64,000 nt of DNA from Candidatus Saccharimonadota bacterium (GCA_017432305.1 JAFRJK010000002.1:1-64000); one strand, 5' to 3'. Shown: positions 17,501 through 26,004, counted from the first letter of the stretch. Translations and numbers: made by a program. The notes: a model not told the origin generated them from the sequence alone.

Positions 17501-18272
17501 CGTCGGAAAGATTCGAAGCTGTACCAATACAAAGTAGAACTTCGTGCGCATCTTGGTCTTCATGTTTTAGATAGTGGCCATCACAGGTTACAACGAGCGG
17601 AAGTCCAGTTTCTTTTGCAATTTTCTTTAGGCCTTCGTTAATCTCATTCTGGGTTTCCCAATGGGTTGGAGATTTTGGATGACCGTGATCTTGCATCTCG
17701 AGGTAAAAGCGGTCGCCATAAACTTTGTGGTACCATTTTACAAGCTTCATCGCGCCGTCATAATCGCCATTTTTAAGACAGACTGAAATTTCGGAGCTTG
17801 CACAACCAGAGAGACAAATAATCCCCTCGCTATATTTTTCCATAATTTCATGGTCAATACGAGGCTTATAATATTTACCGTTCACTTCAGCTTCCGTTGC
17901 GAGGCGACAAAGATTTTCAAACCCGACGTTATTCATCGCAAGGAGCGTAATGTGAAAACGTTCTTTATCGTGTGCTGGATCCTTGTCCATTCTACCGCGA
18001 GCAGCAACATAAGCTTCACAACCTAGAATTGGTTTGATTTTTACAGCGGTGGCTTCTTTATAGAATTCGACAAGTCCAGACATTGTGCCGTGATCTGTCA
18101 CAGCAACAGCTTCCATCCCCTGCTCTTTTACATAATTGACTAAATCCGGGATTTTCGTTAACCCGTCAAGAAGCGAGTAGTGGGTGTGGTTATGGAGGTG
18201 TGCAAAATCAGATGGCGACAATTTAGATGCGTCAACATCCTCACGCTTTAGATATACAACCTCCTTTGACAT
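14520..18272 (-). CDS. dnaE: DNA polymerase III alpha subunit
   Basis: Replicative polymerase, 1250 aa. The N-terminal PHP domain starts FAHLHNHTHYSLLDGLTKI; the polymerase core has GPGRGSAAGS and PDIDTDIQDTRRDEVIEY with catalytic Asp residues; the finger/HhH regions have GVFQLESAGM and MVALYRPGPM; a C-terminal OB fold follows. The start is set at 18272 (MSKEVVYL) because an extended -10 (TGCTATAAT) ends 6 nt upstream; the frame to 18314 would begin before the promoter. Proofreading by the PHP domain is possible because its metal-ligand His residues are present. Confidence 0.97.
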   Translation of the reverse strand: MSKEVVYLKREDVDASKLSPSDFAHLHNHTHYSLLDGLTKIPDLVNYVKEQGMEAVAVTDHGTMSGLVEFYKEATAVKIKPILGCEAYVAARGRMDKDPAHDKERFHITLLAMNNVGFENLCRLATEAEVNGKYYKPRIDHEIMEKYSEGIICLSGCASSEISVCLKNGDYDGAMKLVKWYHKVYGDRFYLEMQDHGHPKSPTHWETQNEINEGLKKIAKETGLPLVVTCDGHYLKHEDQDAHEVLLCIGTASNLSDENRMTLKDFQLHVIPPKELIERWKDECPEAIKNTKVIADRCQTELELDRILIPKYEVPKGETEKSYLDKLVFRGLVFRYAGKKAEEVTDLTIAECRKILTEVDKKYDEKHQILPRIDYELSVVDKMGYNGYFLIVQDFINWGKSQRIVYGPGRGSAAGSILAYALRITELDPLKYDLLFERFLNPDRISMPDIDTDIQDTRRDEVIEYCTEKYGKGRVSNICTFGKMMGKMAVRDVARVLEVPYADADRLAKMVPDPEMGHHVPLARAIKEVPDLRNEYEHNPTAKEVLDFAIKLEGTVRSHGVHACGVVIAPDDLVKFLPLEVSAKGPLATQFPSTQVEELGLLKMDFLGLSNLSVINNALRMIRKVYKDDIDLYSVPLDDKKTFELLQAAKTTGVFQLESAGMKRYLKDLRASSFEDIIAMVALYRPGPMQFIDSFIKRKHGEEPITYLHPGLENALKSTYGIMIYQEQFMQISREWCGFTGGESDTLRKAVGKKKVALMNEMKPKFIKGAIEVGGATKEVAETFWNQLLEFANYCFNKSHAACYALIAYWTAYLKAHYPDAFMAALMTSDMRWTDRLAIEMNECKNLGIKVLGPDINQSYADFAIVGGENTIRFGLAAIKGMGKSLVEDVVIPERDKNGEFKSVCDFARRVDNTKFNKKSWESAIKTGAFDSFNDRSDLLFNLENIQAYGAKIQKDQKAGQTDLFGMMGAVGEVPEPEIKPAPAKASEKEQLLWERDLMGLYLSAHPLDKYDTYFNEQTHPMAYIKTENDGKKVVVGGIITDVKTILTKSNTKMAFVTIENKAGSCELLIFPNLYQENSDKLAVDNIIKVPGQINAKDKNGNLTSDIKVIADDIIIISDETLENYESTGEKLKEPEDGPKRRNFKPRTVAENVSKAPKKVEEEPEAPTVGNPLNPRSKKLYILITDPENTEKLTEIKKLCDLNIGLSEVILVLKDESGKKPLRMPFRIEANDELLDGLKKIVGDNAVVLK

Positions 18273-18278
18273 AAAATA

Positions 18279-18284
18279 ATTATA
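18279..18284 (-). promoter_or_regulatory. Leaderless dnaE promoter
   Basis: TATAAT with TGC upstream, 6 nt from the ATG. The -35 region runs toward the tail flank of cassette 7, so cassette changes could affect it. Confidence 0.75.
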
Positions 18285-18333
18285 GCATAAAGGGGTAAAA
18301 ACCGCCAAACCCAACTATTCTTCCATGGCGCGC

Positions 18334-18543
18334 TACGCAACGGATGTAGAACCCAAGCGCTTTGTAGTGGCTACCAACGGTATTTACGTTAGCCTCATTA
18401 TGCCCATCAGACATATATAGAGAGGTATATAACAGAGAGGAGCTATCTGTAGAATTTGAGACTTTTCCGCGCCACCCGCCGTTCATGGTTCGATAGCTTA
18501 CCGCGCCTTGAGAGTTACGATAGTCCCCACCCCTCCAAAAATC
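18334..18543 (-). repeat. Silent FISUMP-like cassette 7
   Basis: Head codes DFWRGGDY, middle NGGWRGKVSNS, tail GFYIRCVAR. The tail ends about 50 bp upstream of the dnaE promoter and points into it. Head-to-head with cassette 8. Confidence 0.85.
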
Positions 18544-18590
18544 TGATAGAGCATAATTAGTTCTCTAATATTATAGTAATATTGTTCCGA

Positions 18591-18797
18591 TTGGATTTTT
18601 GGAGGGGTGGGAATTATACTTCTAGTCTAGGTAGAATCGTATCGTACCAAACTCAAGGGAACTGGTGGACGAAAATAGTTCATGTAGGCGCAAATAGTGG
18701 ATATCATCTTAATTCTTGGTCGAATATTACTGATAATGGTGGCATATATCCTGCTAATACTAATCCTAGGGGGTATGGATTCTTCCTCCGTTGCGTA
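18591..18797 (+). repeat. Silent FISUMP-like cassette 8
   Basis: Head LDFWRGGNY, middle QGNWWTKIVH, tail GYGFFLRCV. The middle codes NWW with ACTGGTGG, the same octamer where cassette 23 is fused to rpsJ. Confidence 0.85.
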
Positions 18798-18850
18798 GGA
18801 AAATCAGCAAAAACCAATTTTACGCGAATTAAGACTTGGCCAAGCGACCT

Positions 18851-18896
18851 ATAAAAAAGTATTTTTCACAATTTATTGTAAAAAATACTTTTTTAT
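18851..18896. terminator. Symmetrical hairpin, probable bidirectional terminator
   Basis: ATAAAAAAGTATTTTT pairs perfectly with AAAAATACTTTTTTAT around a 14-nt loop. It lies between cassette 8 and the convergent basic-protein gene, nested in a weaker outer inverted repeat (AATTTTACGCG at about 18814, CGCGTAAAATT at 18905). Confidence 0.6.
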
Positions 18897-18905
18897 GGAG
18901 CGGTC

Positions 18906-18935
18906 GCGTAAAATTGAGTTTTTGTGATTTTCTAC
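18906..18935 (+). repeat. Relic of a cassette tail flank
   Basis: GCGTAAAATTGAGTTTTTG and the following bases closely match, in inverse orientation, the sequence after the tail of cassette 24 (49971-50000). There it directly continues the CCGTTGCG tail; here the upstream bases are GGTCGCG. It may be the leftover edge of a lost cassette. Confidence 0.45.
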
Positions 18936-19315
18936 TTACGTTTTGTGACGCGTTTTGCCGATCTCTTCGCAGCCGAGGCGGTTCTTTTTGCGCGAGCGGA
19001 AGCAGCTTTTGCTTCACGTTTTGCGGAGCTAGCGACGCGCTTTGCGCCAGCCTTTGCTTTTCTTCCGTCAGCTTTCACGCGAGTCGAGATTCTCTTTCCT
19101 TCAACTTTAGCTCTTTTTCCGGTCGAGGAAGCTTTTCTTTTCGCCTTCCCTGCAACAACGGTAGCTTTTTTATAAACTTTTTCGCCTTCAGTTTTTGCTT
19201 TTTTCGCTAATTTCTTTCCTTCGCGAGCAACTTTTTCGCGATTTTTCTTATTTGAGAAGAATACTGCTCCAGCACCGACAAGTGCCCCGAGTAAAAATCT
19301 ACCTTTTTTAGCCAT
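18932..19315 (-). CDS. One-TM protein with histone H1-like tail
   Basis: 127 aa. Residues about 5-22 (GRFLLGALVGAGAVFFS) form one membrane helix resembling YtxH proteins. The remaining 100 residues are almost only Lys, Ala, Arg, Ser and Thr in short helical repeats, like histone H1 or bacterial H1-like proteins. This would place a strongly cationic, nucleic-acid- or teichoic-acid-binding tail at the membrane. It probably forms a unit with the upstream membrane protein, 14 bp away, which also has a Lys-rich tail. Confidence 0.7.
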   Translation of the reverse strand: MAKKGRFLLGALVGAGAVFFSNKKNREKVAREGKKLAKKAKTEGEKVYKKATVVAGKAKRKASSTGKRAKVEGKRISTRVKADGRKAKAGAKRVASSAKREAKAASARAKRTASAAKRSAKRVTKRK

Positions 19316-19329
19316 TTTATTCCTTTCTC

Positions 19330-20004
19330 TTATTTCTTTCTAGTTGTTTTCTTTTTGGTGTTTTTACGAGGAGCGGCCTTTTTAGCAGTTTGAGTTTTTA
19401 GCGTTTTTACAGCTTTTTTCGCTGCGACCGAACGTTCAGCTTTTAAGTCGGTTTCTTGGTCATGGTTATGAACACCATAGATTAAGTTTGCAAGACCATA
19501 GAGCGCCATGTAGGCACCGAAGGCTTTAATAAATGCCGGGGCGTTTTGTTCGATAGCAAGTTCGCCAGAATTAAGAATTACAAAACCCATCACAGCGCCA
19601 CAAATCCCAATCACAACCCAGATGAATTTATCGGTTTTATCATCAATCGATCTAAGACCAATCATAATTTCGAGCACACCACGAGCGACGGTGTATCCCG
19701 CGATTAAAGCGAGATGCCAAACTGCGTTTTGGTTTGAAGTGAAAAGTAAGAGAAAAGCGACCACGATTTCGACAAGTGCCGAAACAAGCGTGAATCCCCA
19801 AGTTTCATTTAGATGAGCGCGACGGAGAAGATTGAATAGCTCAATAATCCCAAGGCCGAGAAGCAAACTTCCGACGACCGAAACTAAGGCACTCGTATCA
19901 CTTAAATTAGTAAATAGTGCGAACCAGCCAAAAAGTAAGGCCACTGCCCCTTCGAATGCGAAGACTAACCAATGGCTGTCGACATATTTTCTTTTAATAG
20001 ACAT
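19330..20004 (-). CDS. HdeD/DUF308-like membrane protein with basic tail
   Basis: 224 aa. Six hydrophobic helices between residues about 12 and 175, arranged in pairs as in HdeD/DUF308 proteins (for example FAFEGAVALLFGWFALF and ALIAGYTVARGVLEIMIGL). A cytoplasmic C-terminal tail of about 35 residues is rich in Lys, Ala and Thr. Function of the family is unclear (acid stress in E. coli HdeD). Shared basic tails suggest that it works with the next gene. Confidence 0.7.
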   Translation of the reverse strand: MSIKRKYVDSHWLVFAFEGAVALLFGWFALFTNLSDTSALVSVVGSLLLGLGIIELFNLLRRAHLNETWGFTLVSALVEIVVAFLLLFTSNQNAVWHLALIAGYTVARGVLEIMIGLRSIDDKTDKFIWVVIGICGAVMGFVILNSGELAIEQNAPAFIKAFGAYMALYGLANLIYGVHNHDQETDLKAERSVAAKKAVKTLKTQTAKKAAPRKNTKKKTTRKK

Positions 20005-20071
20005 ATAACTCCTTTAATGTCTTTAATTAATAATGCTTATGTTTATTCTAGCATAACGGGTGAAAAAATGC

Positions 20072-20098
20072 AAAAAGGCTGACAAATGTCAGCCTTTT
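20072..20098 (-). terminator. Terminator of the 484-aa gene
   Basis: AAAAGGCTGACA pairs with TGTCAGCCTTTTT just after the stop codon at 20106. Confidence 0.85.
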
Positions 20099-20105
20099 AT
20101 GATGG

Positions 20106-21560
20106 TTAATCTTCGTAAGAAGTTGCTTCAAGATCGTCGTAGGGGTCATCGTAAGGATTATATGTCGGGTCATATTTCCTATATGCGGCGAGCTCCTGCT
20201 TTATACGTCTGTCCCAGTTAAACGTTCCGCCATTATAGTAGCGTATACCGGTGACAAGCTGCATATTTCCAACGTCTGCGATAACTATTCCGCAACATCT
20301 ATGGTGAGTCGGACGACAAGTAATGACGTTAAACATTACGATGAGATTTTCTGCCTCTCCCGTCCAGGTGTTGTACATAGATTCAACCGGAATATTAAAA
20401 TGCTTATTTAAACAAACTACCGCATAACCGATAGTAGTCTTCGTTTTCGCATATTCCGTTGCGAGTTGCCAGACTCTCTTCTGATCATAAGCATGGCCGT
20501 CATCCTCATCAATCTCAATATCGCTATCTCGAACAAATGAGATGCTACGAGGCGTATAGAAATCGCCGTAAGCATCAAGATTCGCGACAAACCCCTTCGT
20601 TGTCCCGTAGGCGCTATGTGTATAAGGAATGTCAATCCAGATGACGTCACCTTCGTGGTAGATTTCGCCGTTATACCAATACTCGCATAAATCTTCGTAG
20701 TAACCATTTTCACGTTTTTCGTACGGGGCCACATCCAAGATATTCGCGAGTTTTTCCGCGAACGGCTGGACTTCCTCGGGGTTAAACGCCTGGTTGTCGC
20801 ATTGCCCGCAATAAACCATGATGTCAGTGTATTCATCATAAGTCTCGTTATCGATCAAATGAAAATAGTCATCCGCAAAGACACTCTGGGAACCAGCTAT
20901 CAAGTACGGATCTGCTTCAACTTCTTCCATCGAAACCTTCTTCAGATACGGGACGAAAATTCGAACAAGCACATTGTTCTCTTCGGCGAGCTTGTTCCCC
21001 GAAATCGGGAGTTCTAAAGCAAGCCAATTCGGCCAACTCTCCGCCTTGCAACCAAACGGCGGATCGATTTGGAAATTCTCGAAAACGAGACTGCCGTTTT
21101 CTTCCGGCGTAAGATTCTCGAGATCCTCTTCTGTGAATTCGATTCTTTCCTGATTTTCGGAGGGCATTACAACACCCCCCCCCGTAACGTTTTCAGGCTC
21201 AGTTTCGATCCCACCCGCGAGCATTTCGCTACTAGGCGATTCTTCGCTGATCCTCAAAAGCTGCTCGGCGAGGCTGTTCAGAAGTTCCTGCGGGATATCT
21301 TCCTCTTCAGGAATCCCGTGAATCTCCCGAAGCTGTCTAACGGCGTCACCGAGAAATTCGGCAAACTCCGGCGGAAAGTCGATCGATTCCAAAACATCTT
21401 CCGGAACGATATCGAGATCTCCGTTCTCATCAACCATCACATCATGAGATGGTTCGTTGAGCTTTAATACTTCGGGCTTTTTCTCCTTTTCTTTCTCTTT
21501 TTCCGGCTCATTAACGAGTCGAATTTGGAACTGAAATTGTTGAGCTCCGTTGTTACTCAT
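20106..21560 (-). CDS. Unknown acidic 484-aa protein with G9 tract
   Basis: Not recognised. The N-terminal 160 residues are very acidic and proline-rich, probably disordered. The C-terminal 300 residues look globular, with aromatic and cysteine content (CRPTHHRCCG, MVYCGQCDNQAF) that could bind metal. No signal peptide. The start has AGGAGG 8 nt upstream, and a TGGTATAAT promoter lies about 85 nt upstream. A run of nine G (21175-21183 on the plus strand as C9) codes GGG in the acidic region near residue 127. Length change by one base would truncate the protein, so this looks phase-variable. Codon use differs from neighbouring core genes. Confidence 0.8.
   Translation of the reverse strand: MSNNGAQQFQFQIRLVNEPEKEKEKEKKPEVLKLNEPSHDVMVDENGDLDIVPEDVLESIDFPPEFAEFLGDAVRQLREIHGIPEEEDIPQELLNSLAEQLLRISEESPSSEMLAGGIETEPENVTGGGVVMPSENQERIEFTEEDLENLTPEENGSLVFENFQIDPPFGCKAESWPNWLALELPISGNKLAEENNVLVRIFVPYLKKVSMEEVEADPYLIAGSQSVFADDYFHLIDNETYDEYTDIMVYCGQCDNQAFNPEEVQPFAEKLANILDVAPYEKRENGYYEDLCEYWYNGEIYHEGDVIWIDIPYTHSAYGTTKGFVANLDAYGDFYTPRSISFVRDSDIEIDEDDGHAYDQKRVWQLATEYAKTKTTIGYAVVCLNKHFNIPVESMYNTWTGEAENLIVMFNVITCRPTHHRCCGIVIADVGNMQLVTGIRYYNGGTFNWDRRIKQELAAYRKYDPTYNPYDDPYDDLEATSYED
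21175..21183 (-). repeat. G9 homopolymer tract inside a coding region
   Basis: Nine consecutive G on the coding strand in an AT-rich genome; synonymous codons could have broken the run. With nine G the frame is open. Confidence 0.8.
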
Positions 21561-21732
21561 AAAACCACCTCCTATTTAATGTTCTATTTCGAAAGTTTAT
21601 AAACTATTTAAAACAACCTACTCTTATCTTTATTATACCATATTTTCCACTTTTAGCACGTCCTGAACGGGGTCGAAAGGATGTTGCAACTCGTAGTCCT
21701 CGTATGATATAATAAAGTCTCAAGGAGAACTT

Positions 21733-22611
21733 ATGAATTATAAACGACCTACAAAGGCTATCATTACCGATGCTGGATTTGCTAGCCGTTATTTACCGAT
21801 TACAAAAACTATTCCGAAAGCGATGCTACCGCTTGGGAACCGACCGATTATGCAGCTTGTGGTCGAGGAATGTGTGAGAGCTGGAATTACTGATATTATT
21901 ATTGTCGCGACACCTGAGGGGAAGGCAATTTACGAAGATTATTTCCACAATCCAGTCGAAAAAATCGAAAAACAACTTCATTCCCAGGGTAAAGACGATC
22001 GTTTCGCCCCGGTAAAAGATGTTCTAAGTATGGCAAATATCACCGTGATTGAACAGGATCAAAGTCTCCCTTATGGGAACGGTTCTCCAATTGCTTCGGC
22101 TCGAAAGTTTATTGACGACGACGAAGCATTCTTAGTCGCGTATTCGGATGATGTCGTTTTCGGCGACTCGGACATGAAGACTTTAATCGAGAGTTACGAG
22201 GCACATCCGGACGCAAAAGCAATTATCATCTCTCAAGAGATGCCACGCGAAGTTTTGAATAAATACGGAATCATTAAGCTTGCTGACGAAGAGAAAATGA
22301 CGCTGAAAAATATCGTCGAAAAACCGGCGATCGAAGATGCACCGTCGAACTTAACTTCTTATGGACGCTATCTCTTAACTCCGGAAGTTTTCGAGCATCT
22401 AGATCCGAAGAATACTGGACTCGACGGAGAGCTTTGGACGGTTGATGCGATTACAAAGATGGCTGAAGAAGGAAATGTTTACGTCGAAAAAACGCGCGGA
22501 AATTGGATGACGACTGGCGATCCGAAGAATTATATGTTCGCTTTAATGCGTTATACTTTCGATAATGAAGATTTTGGTGACGAAATAAAAGAGTTTGTTA
22601 AAAACGCTTAA
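21733..22611 (+). CDS. galU: UTP-glucose-1-phosphate uridylyltransferase-like nucleotidyltransferase
   Basis: 292 aa, making UDP-glucose for surface glycans. The GalU pattern is clear: KAIITDAGFASRYLPITKTIPKAMLPLGNRPI (read as the PxxGxGTRxLPxTKxxPKEMLP motif with changes), VVEECVRAGITDIIIV, VAYSDDVVFG for the nucleotide/metal site, and KYGIIKL with VEKP. The usual AGLGTR is here DAGFASR, so the nucleotide loop is unusual. AAGGAG lies 6 nt before the ATG and a TATAAT about 20 nt upstream. The following one-TM gene is cotranscribed. Confidence 0.85.
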   Translation: MNYKRPTKAIITDAGFASRYLPITKTIPKAMLPLGNRPIMQLVVEECVRAGITDIIIVATPEGKAIYEDYFHNPVEKIEKQLHSQGKDDRFAPVKDVLSMANITVIEQDQSLPYGNGSPIASARKFIDDDEAFLVAYSDDVVFGDSDMKTLIESYEAHPDAKAIIISQEMPREVLNKYGIIKLADEEKMTLKNIVEKPAIEDAPSNLTSYGRYLLTPEVFEHLDPKNTGLDGELWTVDAITKMAEEGNVYVEKTRGNWMTTGDPKNYMFALMRYTFDNEDFGDEIKEFVKNA

Positions 22612-22625
22612 AATAGGAGGTAAAA

Positions 22626-22949
22626 ATGAATAATTTAAACGTAGCAGAGTGGATTATTGTGGGGATTTTAAGCTTTATGCTTTTCCTATTTTTACTCCTT
22701 GGATGCATTTTGCTCGTAAAACTAATTAAGATTTCAAAAAAGGCTCAAAAAGTTGTCGAAACTGGTCAAGCTGTCGCGAATAAGGCGGATGATATTGCGG
22801 ATAATATAAAAGATATGACATCAGTAGGCGGGCTCGCGAAAGGTTATGTCCGTGAATATATCGGACGAAAATTGTTCGGAAGAGACGGCGAGAAGAAGGT
22901 ATACAAGAAACGCAAAGTTAAAACCTCGGATGACGACGAGGAAGAATAA
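22626..22949 (+). CDS. One-TM small protein
   Basis: 107 aa. One strong N-terminal membrane helix (residues about 9-34), then an amphipathic helix with coiled-coil character (KKAQKVVETGQAVANKADDI) and a charged tail ending in DDDEEE. AGGAGG lies 5 nt before the ATG. It resembles DUF948/YtxH-type small membrane proteins, but I cannot name it. Fifteen bp after galU, so part of that transcript. Confidence 0.7.
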   Translation: MNNLNVAEWIIVGILSFMLFLFLLLGCILLVKLIKISKKAQKVVETGQAVANKADDIADNIKDMTSVGGLAKGYVREYIGRKLFGRDGEKKVYKKRKVKTSDDDEEE

Positions 22950-22984
22950 AAAAAGCTGATGTATTGTTGTAAAAATCACAACAA

Positions 22985-23194
22985 TACGCAACGGATACGA
23001 ATTCCGAGTCCTCTCATATTGGCAGCTGGCAACCAGATGCTACCAGTATTATTAATTACATTTGAATCGAGTAAAGTTCCAGTTAATCCAACGGACGGAT
23101 TATTCATTGCTTCGTTACCCCACCAATAGCCTGATAACAGGCGTCCAATAATAACTCCATCGCTACGGAAATACATCCCACCCCTCCAAAAATA
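22985..23194 (-). repeat. Silent FISUMP-like cassette 9
   Basis: Type-2 head YFWRGG, middle SGYWWGNEA, tail GIRIRCVLL followed by a TGA stop. An AT-rich hairpin (ATTGTTGT/ACAACAAT) sits directly on the stop. Confidence 0.85.
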
Positions 23195-23242
23195 CTACAG
23201 AGCATAATTAGTTTTACTTTATATTATAGTAATTTTGTTCCG

Positions 23243-23450
23243 ATTGGATTTTTGGAGGGGTGGGAATTATACTCGTGCCGGTGGCGGTGTTGCTAACCGA
23301 TTACTCAGCAACTATGATTGGTCTAATAACGCAAGAAGCAGCGATGACGCATATTTTATAGATGTGTTTGTAGATGTAGAAAGCGGCACTGGGAGGTTCT
23401 ATCCAATATCTAATTATCGTCGAGGTGCGGGGTATTTCATCCGTTGCGCA
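23243..23450 (+). repeat. Silent FISUMP-like cassette 10
   Basis: Head LDFWRGGNY, tail AGYFIRCAR. The tail junction with cassette 11 is CCGTTGCGCACGG (23441-23453), one base short of the usual palindrome. Confidence 0.85.
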
Positions 23451-23653
23451 CGGATAGAAAAACCAAATCGTGTTGGATGATACGTGTTCGTATATACACC
23501 GCCATTGGCGCTATTTGGATAAGCCCATGAGCCTAGTATTCGCGCCGCATCATTTCCGGTGTATTCGTTTGTGTACCAATATGCGTGGCCGGTTCGGTTG
23601 AAGACGTTTCCTTTTCCGTTAACGTTATCATAAATCCCACCCCTCCAAAAATA
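23441..23653 (-). repeat. Silent FISUMP-like cassette 11 (frameshifted tail)
   Basis: Type-2 head YFWRGG, middle HAYWYTNEY. Because of the missing base in the shared palindrome, the tail reads IRAQR instead of IRCA. Confidence 0.8.
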
Positions 23654-23699
23654 CTACAGAGCATAATTAGATTCTAATATTAGACTTAACTTTTCTCCG

Positions 23700-23897
23700 T
23701 TGGATTTTTGGAGGGGTGGGTGGTATATCCTCAATGGGAGTCCTAATAGCCGAACCTATGGCGGTTGGTGGCGTACGCGGCATGGGTTTACTTCTGGTAA
23801 TAGTGCGAATCTTGAAACTCGCCATTATGGTGACTTTACCTATGTATATGCGCCAGGTAGCAATCTTCGAGGGCATGGGACGCTAATCCGTTGCGTA
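23700..23897 (+). repeat. Silent FISUMP-like cassette 12
   Basis: Head LDFWRGGWY, middle YGGWWRTRHG, tail GTLIRCVAR. The frame ends in a TAA that overlaps the stop codon of the convergent FemAB gene. Confidence 0.85.
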
Positions 23898-23908
23898 GCG
23901 CGTTTATT

Positions 23909-24970
23909 TTAAACGTGGCGGACTTTTTTACGGACAGTTTCAATCAACCAAGTTTTTGTATAATATTCAAACGGTTTTAAAATTAAATCTTGAGCCGGGA
24001 GATATTTTAGCTCGGTCACACCGAACCCGCGTTTAAAAACTGAAACGCCATAAAAACGGTGTTTCGTCTCGTTTTCGCCGACGATTCCCCAGAAATTATA
24101 GCGCTTTATTCCCCGCCCCCGAGCATCTTTCATAGCTTCCATATGAAGAAGTGGTGCGCCAGAAAGCTTTGTCCCGAGTTCAGAAGAAACGCCATAGTGA
24201 TAGCTTGCTTCATTCCCATAGAAAATCATGAAGTTCTGCGCTAAGATATTACTTTCATTCTCAGCGCCGAGTTCTTTTTTCTTCTCATCGCTGATTTTCG
24301 CAGTATAAAGGACAGCCTCGCCGTTCGGTGCGAAGGCCTCAAATTGTTTCGTTAGAAAATCTTCCGAGAAGGCGTAAAAATCGTGACGTTTCGCGGTTTG
24401 GAGTTGGATTTCGTAGAAAGTATGGATATCTTTTGGATCGGTCGACTTTTCGACGATGATATTATTTTTCGCGGCTTTCCGGAGAGCTCGACGAAGTCTT
24501 TGCCTCATTCCGACCATAATTTCTTCTTCAGATTTATTTAAATCCAAAATTCCAGCATATTCAACCGAAAGATACATCGGCGCTTTTTTAAACCCATTTT
24601 TACGGAAAATTTCAATGTTTTCAGGAGTATTTTCACATTGTGGGCGGACGCGAACAAAGACGCAATTTAGTTTCTCACCCTGGTCTTTTATATCTTTAAA
24701 AATTGCTTCGCGGACATTTTTATCTTTCCAATCGAGAATTGGCCCGCCAGCAATCGCCATATGGCGACCGCGTTTCGCGTGTTCGACTTCGCCGGCATAA
24801 GCTCCGACGATTTTCCCGTTTTTTAAGGCAATACGACGAACAATTTCTTCGCCACGGTTTTTATGAAATTCATAAAAATCCCAGGATTGGAGGAAGTTCG
24901 ATTCCGGGCGATTAGCGACAAAATCATCCCACTCTCTCTTATTTTCCGCGTCTCTTAATTCTAAACTCAT
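23909..24970 (-). CDS. FemAB-family peptidyltransferase (second copy)
   Basis: 353 aa with the two GNAT-like domains of FemAB/FmhB enzymes, which add amino acids from aminoacyl-tRNA to peptidoglycan precursors. Seen: NFLQSWDFYEFHKN near the start, IAGGPILDW, the coiled-coil-like MRQRLRRALRKAAKN, and SGAPLLHMEAMKDARGRGIKRYNFWGIVGE (key part: YNFWGI). Overlaps the upstream FemAB gene by 4 bp. Together they would build an interpeptide bridge of two additions. Last gene of the envelope operon. Confidence 0.88.
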   Translation of the reverse strand: MSLELRDAENKREWDDFVANRPESNFLQSWDFYEFHKNRGEEIVRRIALKNGKIVGAYAGEVEHAKRGRHMAIAGGPILDWKDKNVREAIFKDIKDQGEKLNCVFVRVRPQCENTPENIEIFRKNGFKKAPMYLSVEYAGILDLNKSEEEIMVGMRQRLRRALRKAAKNNIIVEKSTDPKDIHTFYEIQLQTAKRHDFYAFSEDFLTKQFEAFAPNGEAVLYTAKISDEKKKELGAENESNILAQNFMIFYGNEASYHYGVSSELGTKLSGAPLLHMEAMKDARGRGIKRYNFWGIVGENETKHRFYGVSVFKRGFGVTELKYLPAQDLILKPFEYYTKTWLIETVRKKVRHV

Positions 24971-26004
24971 GATAAGTGCCTCTTTTTCTTTCTTGCTTCC
25001 TCAATGATTTTTGTTGCTAAATATTTCACTTTATTTATCACAATATCTTGGGCGTGGATAAATTCAACTTGTTCGCCCCCGAAGCCGGTTTTAAAGGTCG
25101 TGACCCGAGCATAGCGGTGATTCGGCTGGTTCGGAGGAGCAATTCCCCAGAGGTTAAAGCGTTTCAAACCTTTTTTCTTATAGTCTTTCATCGCCTCAAA
25201 GAGCATAACATAAGCCCCCGGGACGAGGTGGCCATATTCAGTACTCGCCGCTTCAAAATATTCAACCTCAACACCATAATCAATAAAGAGCCCATAGCAA
25301 ATTTTTGTGCCGGCTGGGAGATATTCACCTTCTGGCTCGCCCTCAATAACTTTCTTTCCATCCATCGAAAGATTTTTCGTGGTTTTTACAACGTAGATGC
25401 TTGCGTGGTCTTTAAAAATCTCACGGTAGGCCTCGAGCTCATCCATTGATGGTGGAATAAAGTTCTGGCGTTTCGCGGTTTCGACTTGGACTGCGTGGAA
25501 CTCTTCAAAAAGTTCCTTCGAATTTCCTTTTTCAACCGTTAACTCGAGTTTTAATCCACGACGCACTTCATAGCGAGTTTGGCGACGCATAGAAGCTAAG
25601 AGTTCTTCTGGATCTTTTTCGAGATTTAAAATCACGGTATTTTGGGCATGGAGATGGAACGGTGCAGGCTTCGAGCCGGTTGTTTTTATAATTTCACGAT
25701 TTTCAGGAGTGTTTAAAAGTTGCGGACGAAAACGAATAAAGACACATTTTTCAGATTTTGCAACTTCTTTAATTTTTCTGAAAGCCTCTTCTACTACCTT
25801 CTTTTTGTCCCAATCAATTAGCGGTCCGCCCGGGATTTCAAGATAACGGCCACGACGAGCATTTTTCACAAGCATTAAAACTGAATCGCCGTTTTCTAAA
25901 TCCATTATAATTGGTTTATGATGGCATTTTTCGGCCACTTTTCCCCACTCTTCCGATTGGAGGAAGTTTGCTTCTTCATGTTTTAGGAAAGAATATTTAG
26001 TCAT
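24967..26004 (-). CDS. FemAB-family peptidyltransferase (first copy)
   Basis: 345 aa, paralogous to the next gene. NFLQSEEWGKVAEK, EIPGGPLIDW, MRRQTRYEVRRGLK and RFNLWGIAPP correspond position by position. Family members act in the cytoplasm on lipid II or its precursors. Its start overlaps the aminotransferase stop, indicating translational coupling. Confidence 0.88.
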   Translation of the reverse strand: MTKYSFLKHEEANFLQSEEWGKVAEKCHHKPIIMDLENGDSVLMLVKNARRGRYLEIPGGPLIDWDKKKVVEEAFRKIKEVAKSEKCVFIRFRPQLLNTPENREIIKTTGSKPAPFHLHAQNTVILNLEKDPEELLASMRRQTRYEVRRGLKLELTVEKGNSKELFEEFHAVQVETAKRQNFIPPSMDELEAYREIFKDHASIYVVKTTKNLSMDGKKVIEGEPEGEYLPAGTKICYGLFIDYGVEVEYFEAASTEYGHLVPGAYVMLFEAMKDYKKKGLKRFNLWGIAPPNQPNHRYARVTTFKTGFGGEQVEFIHAQDIVINKVKYLATKIIEEARKKKRHLS

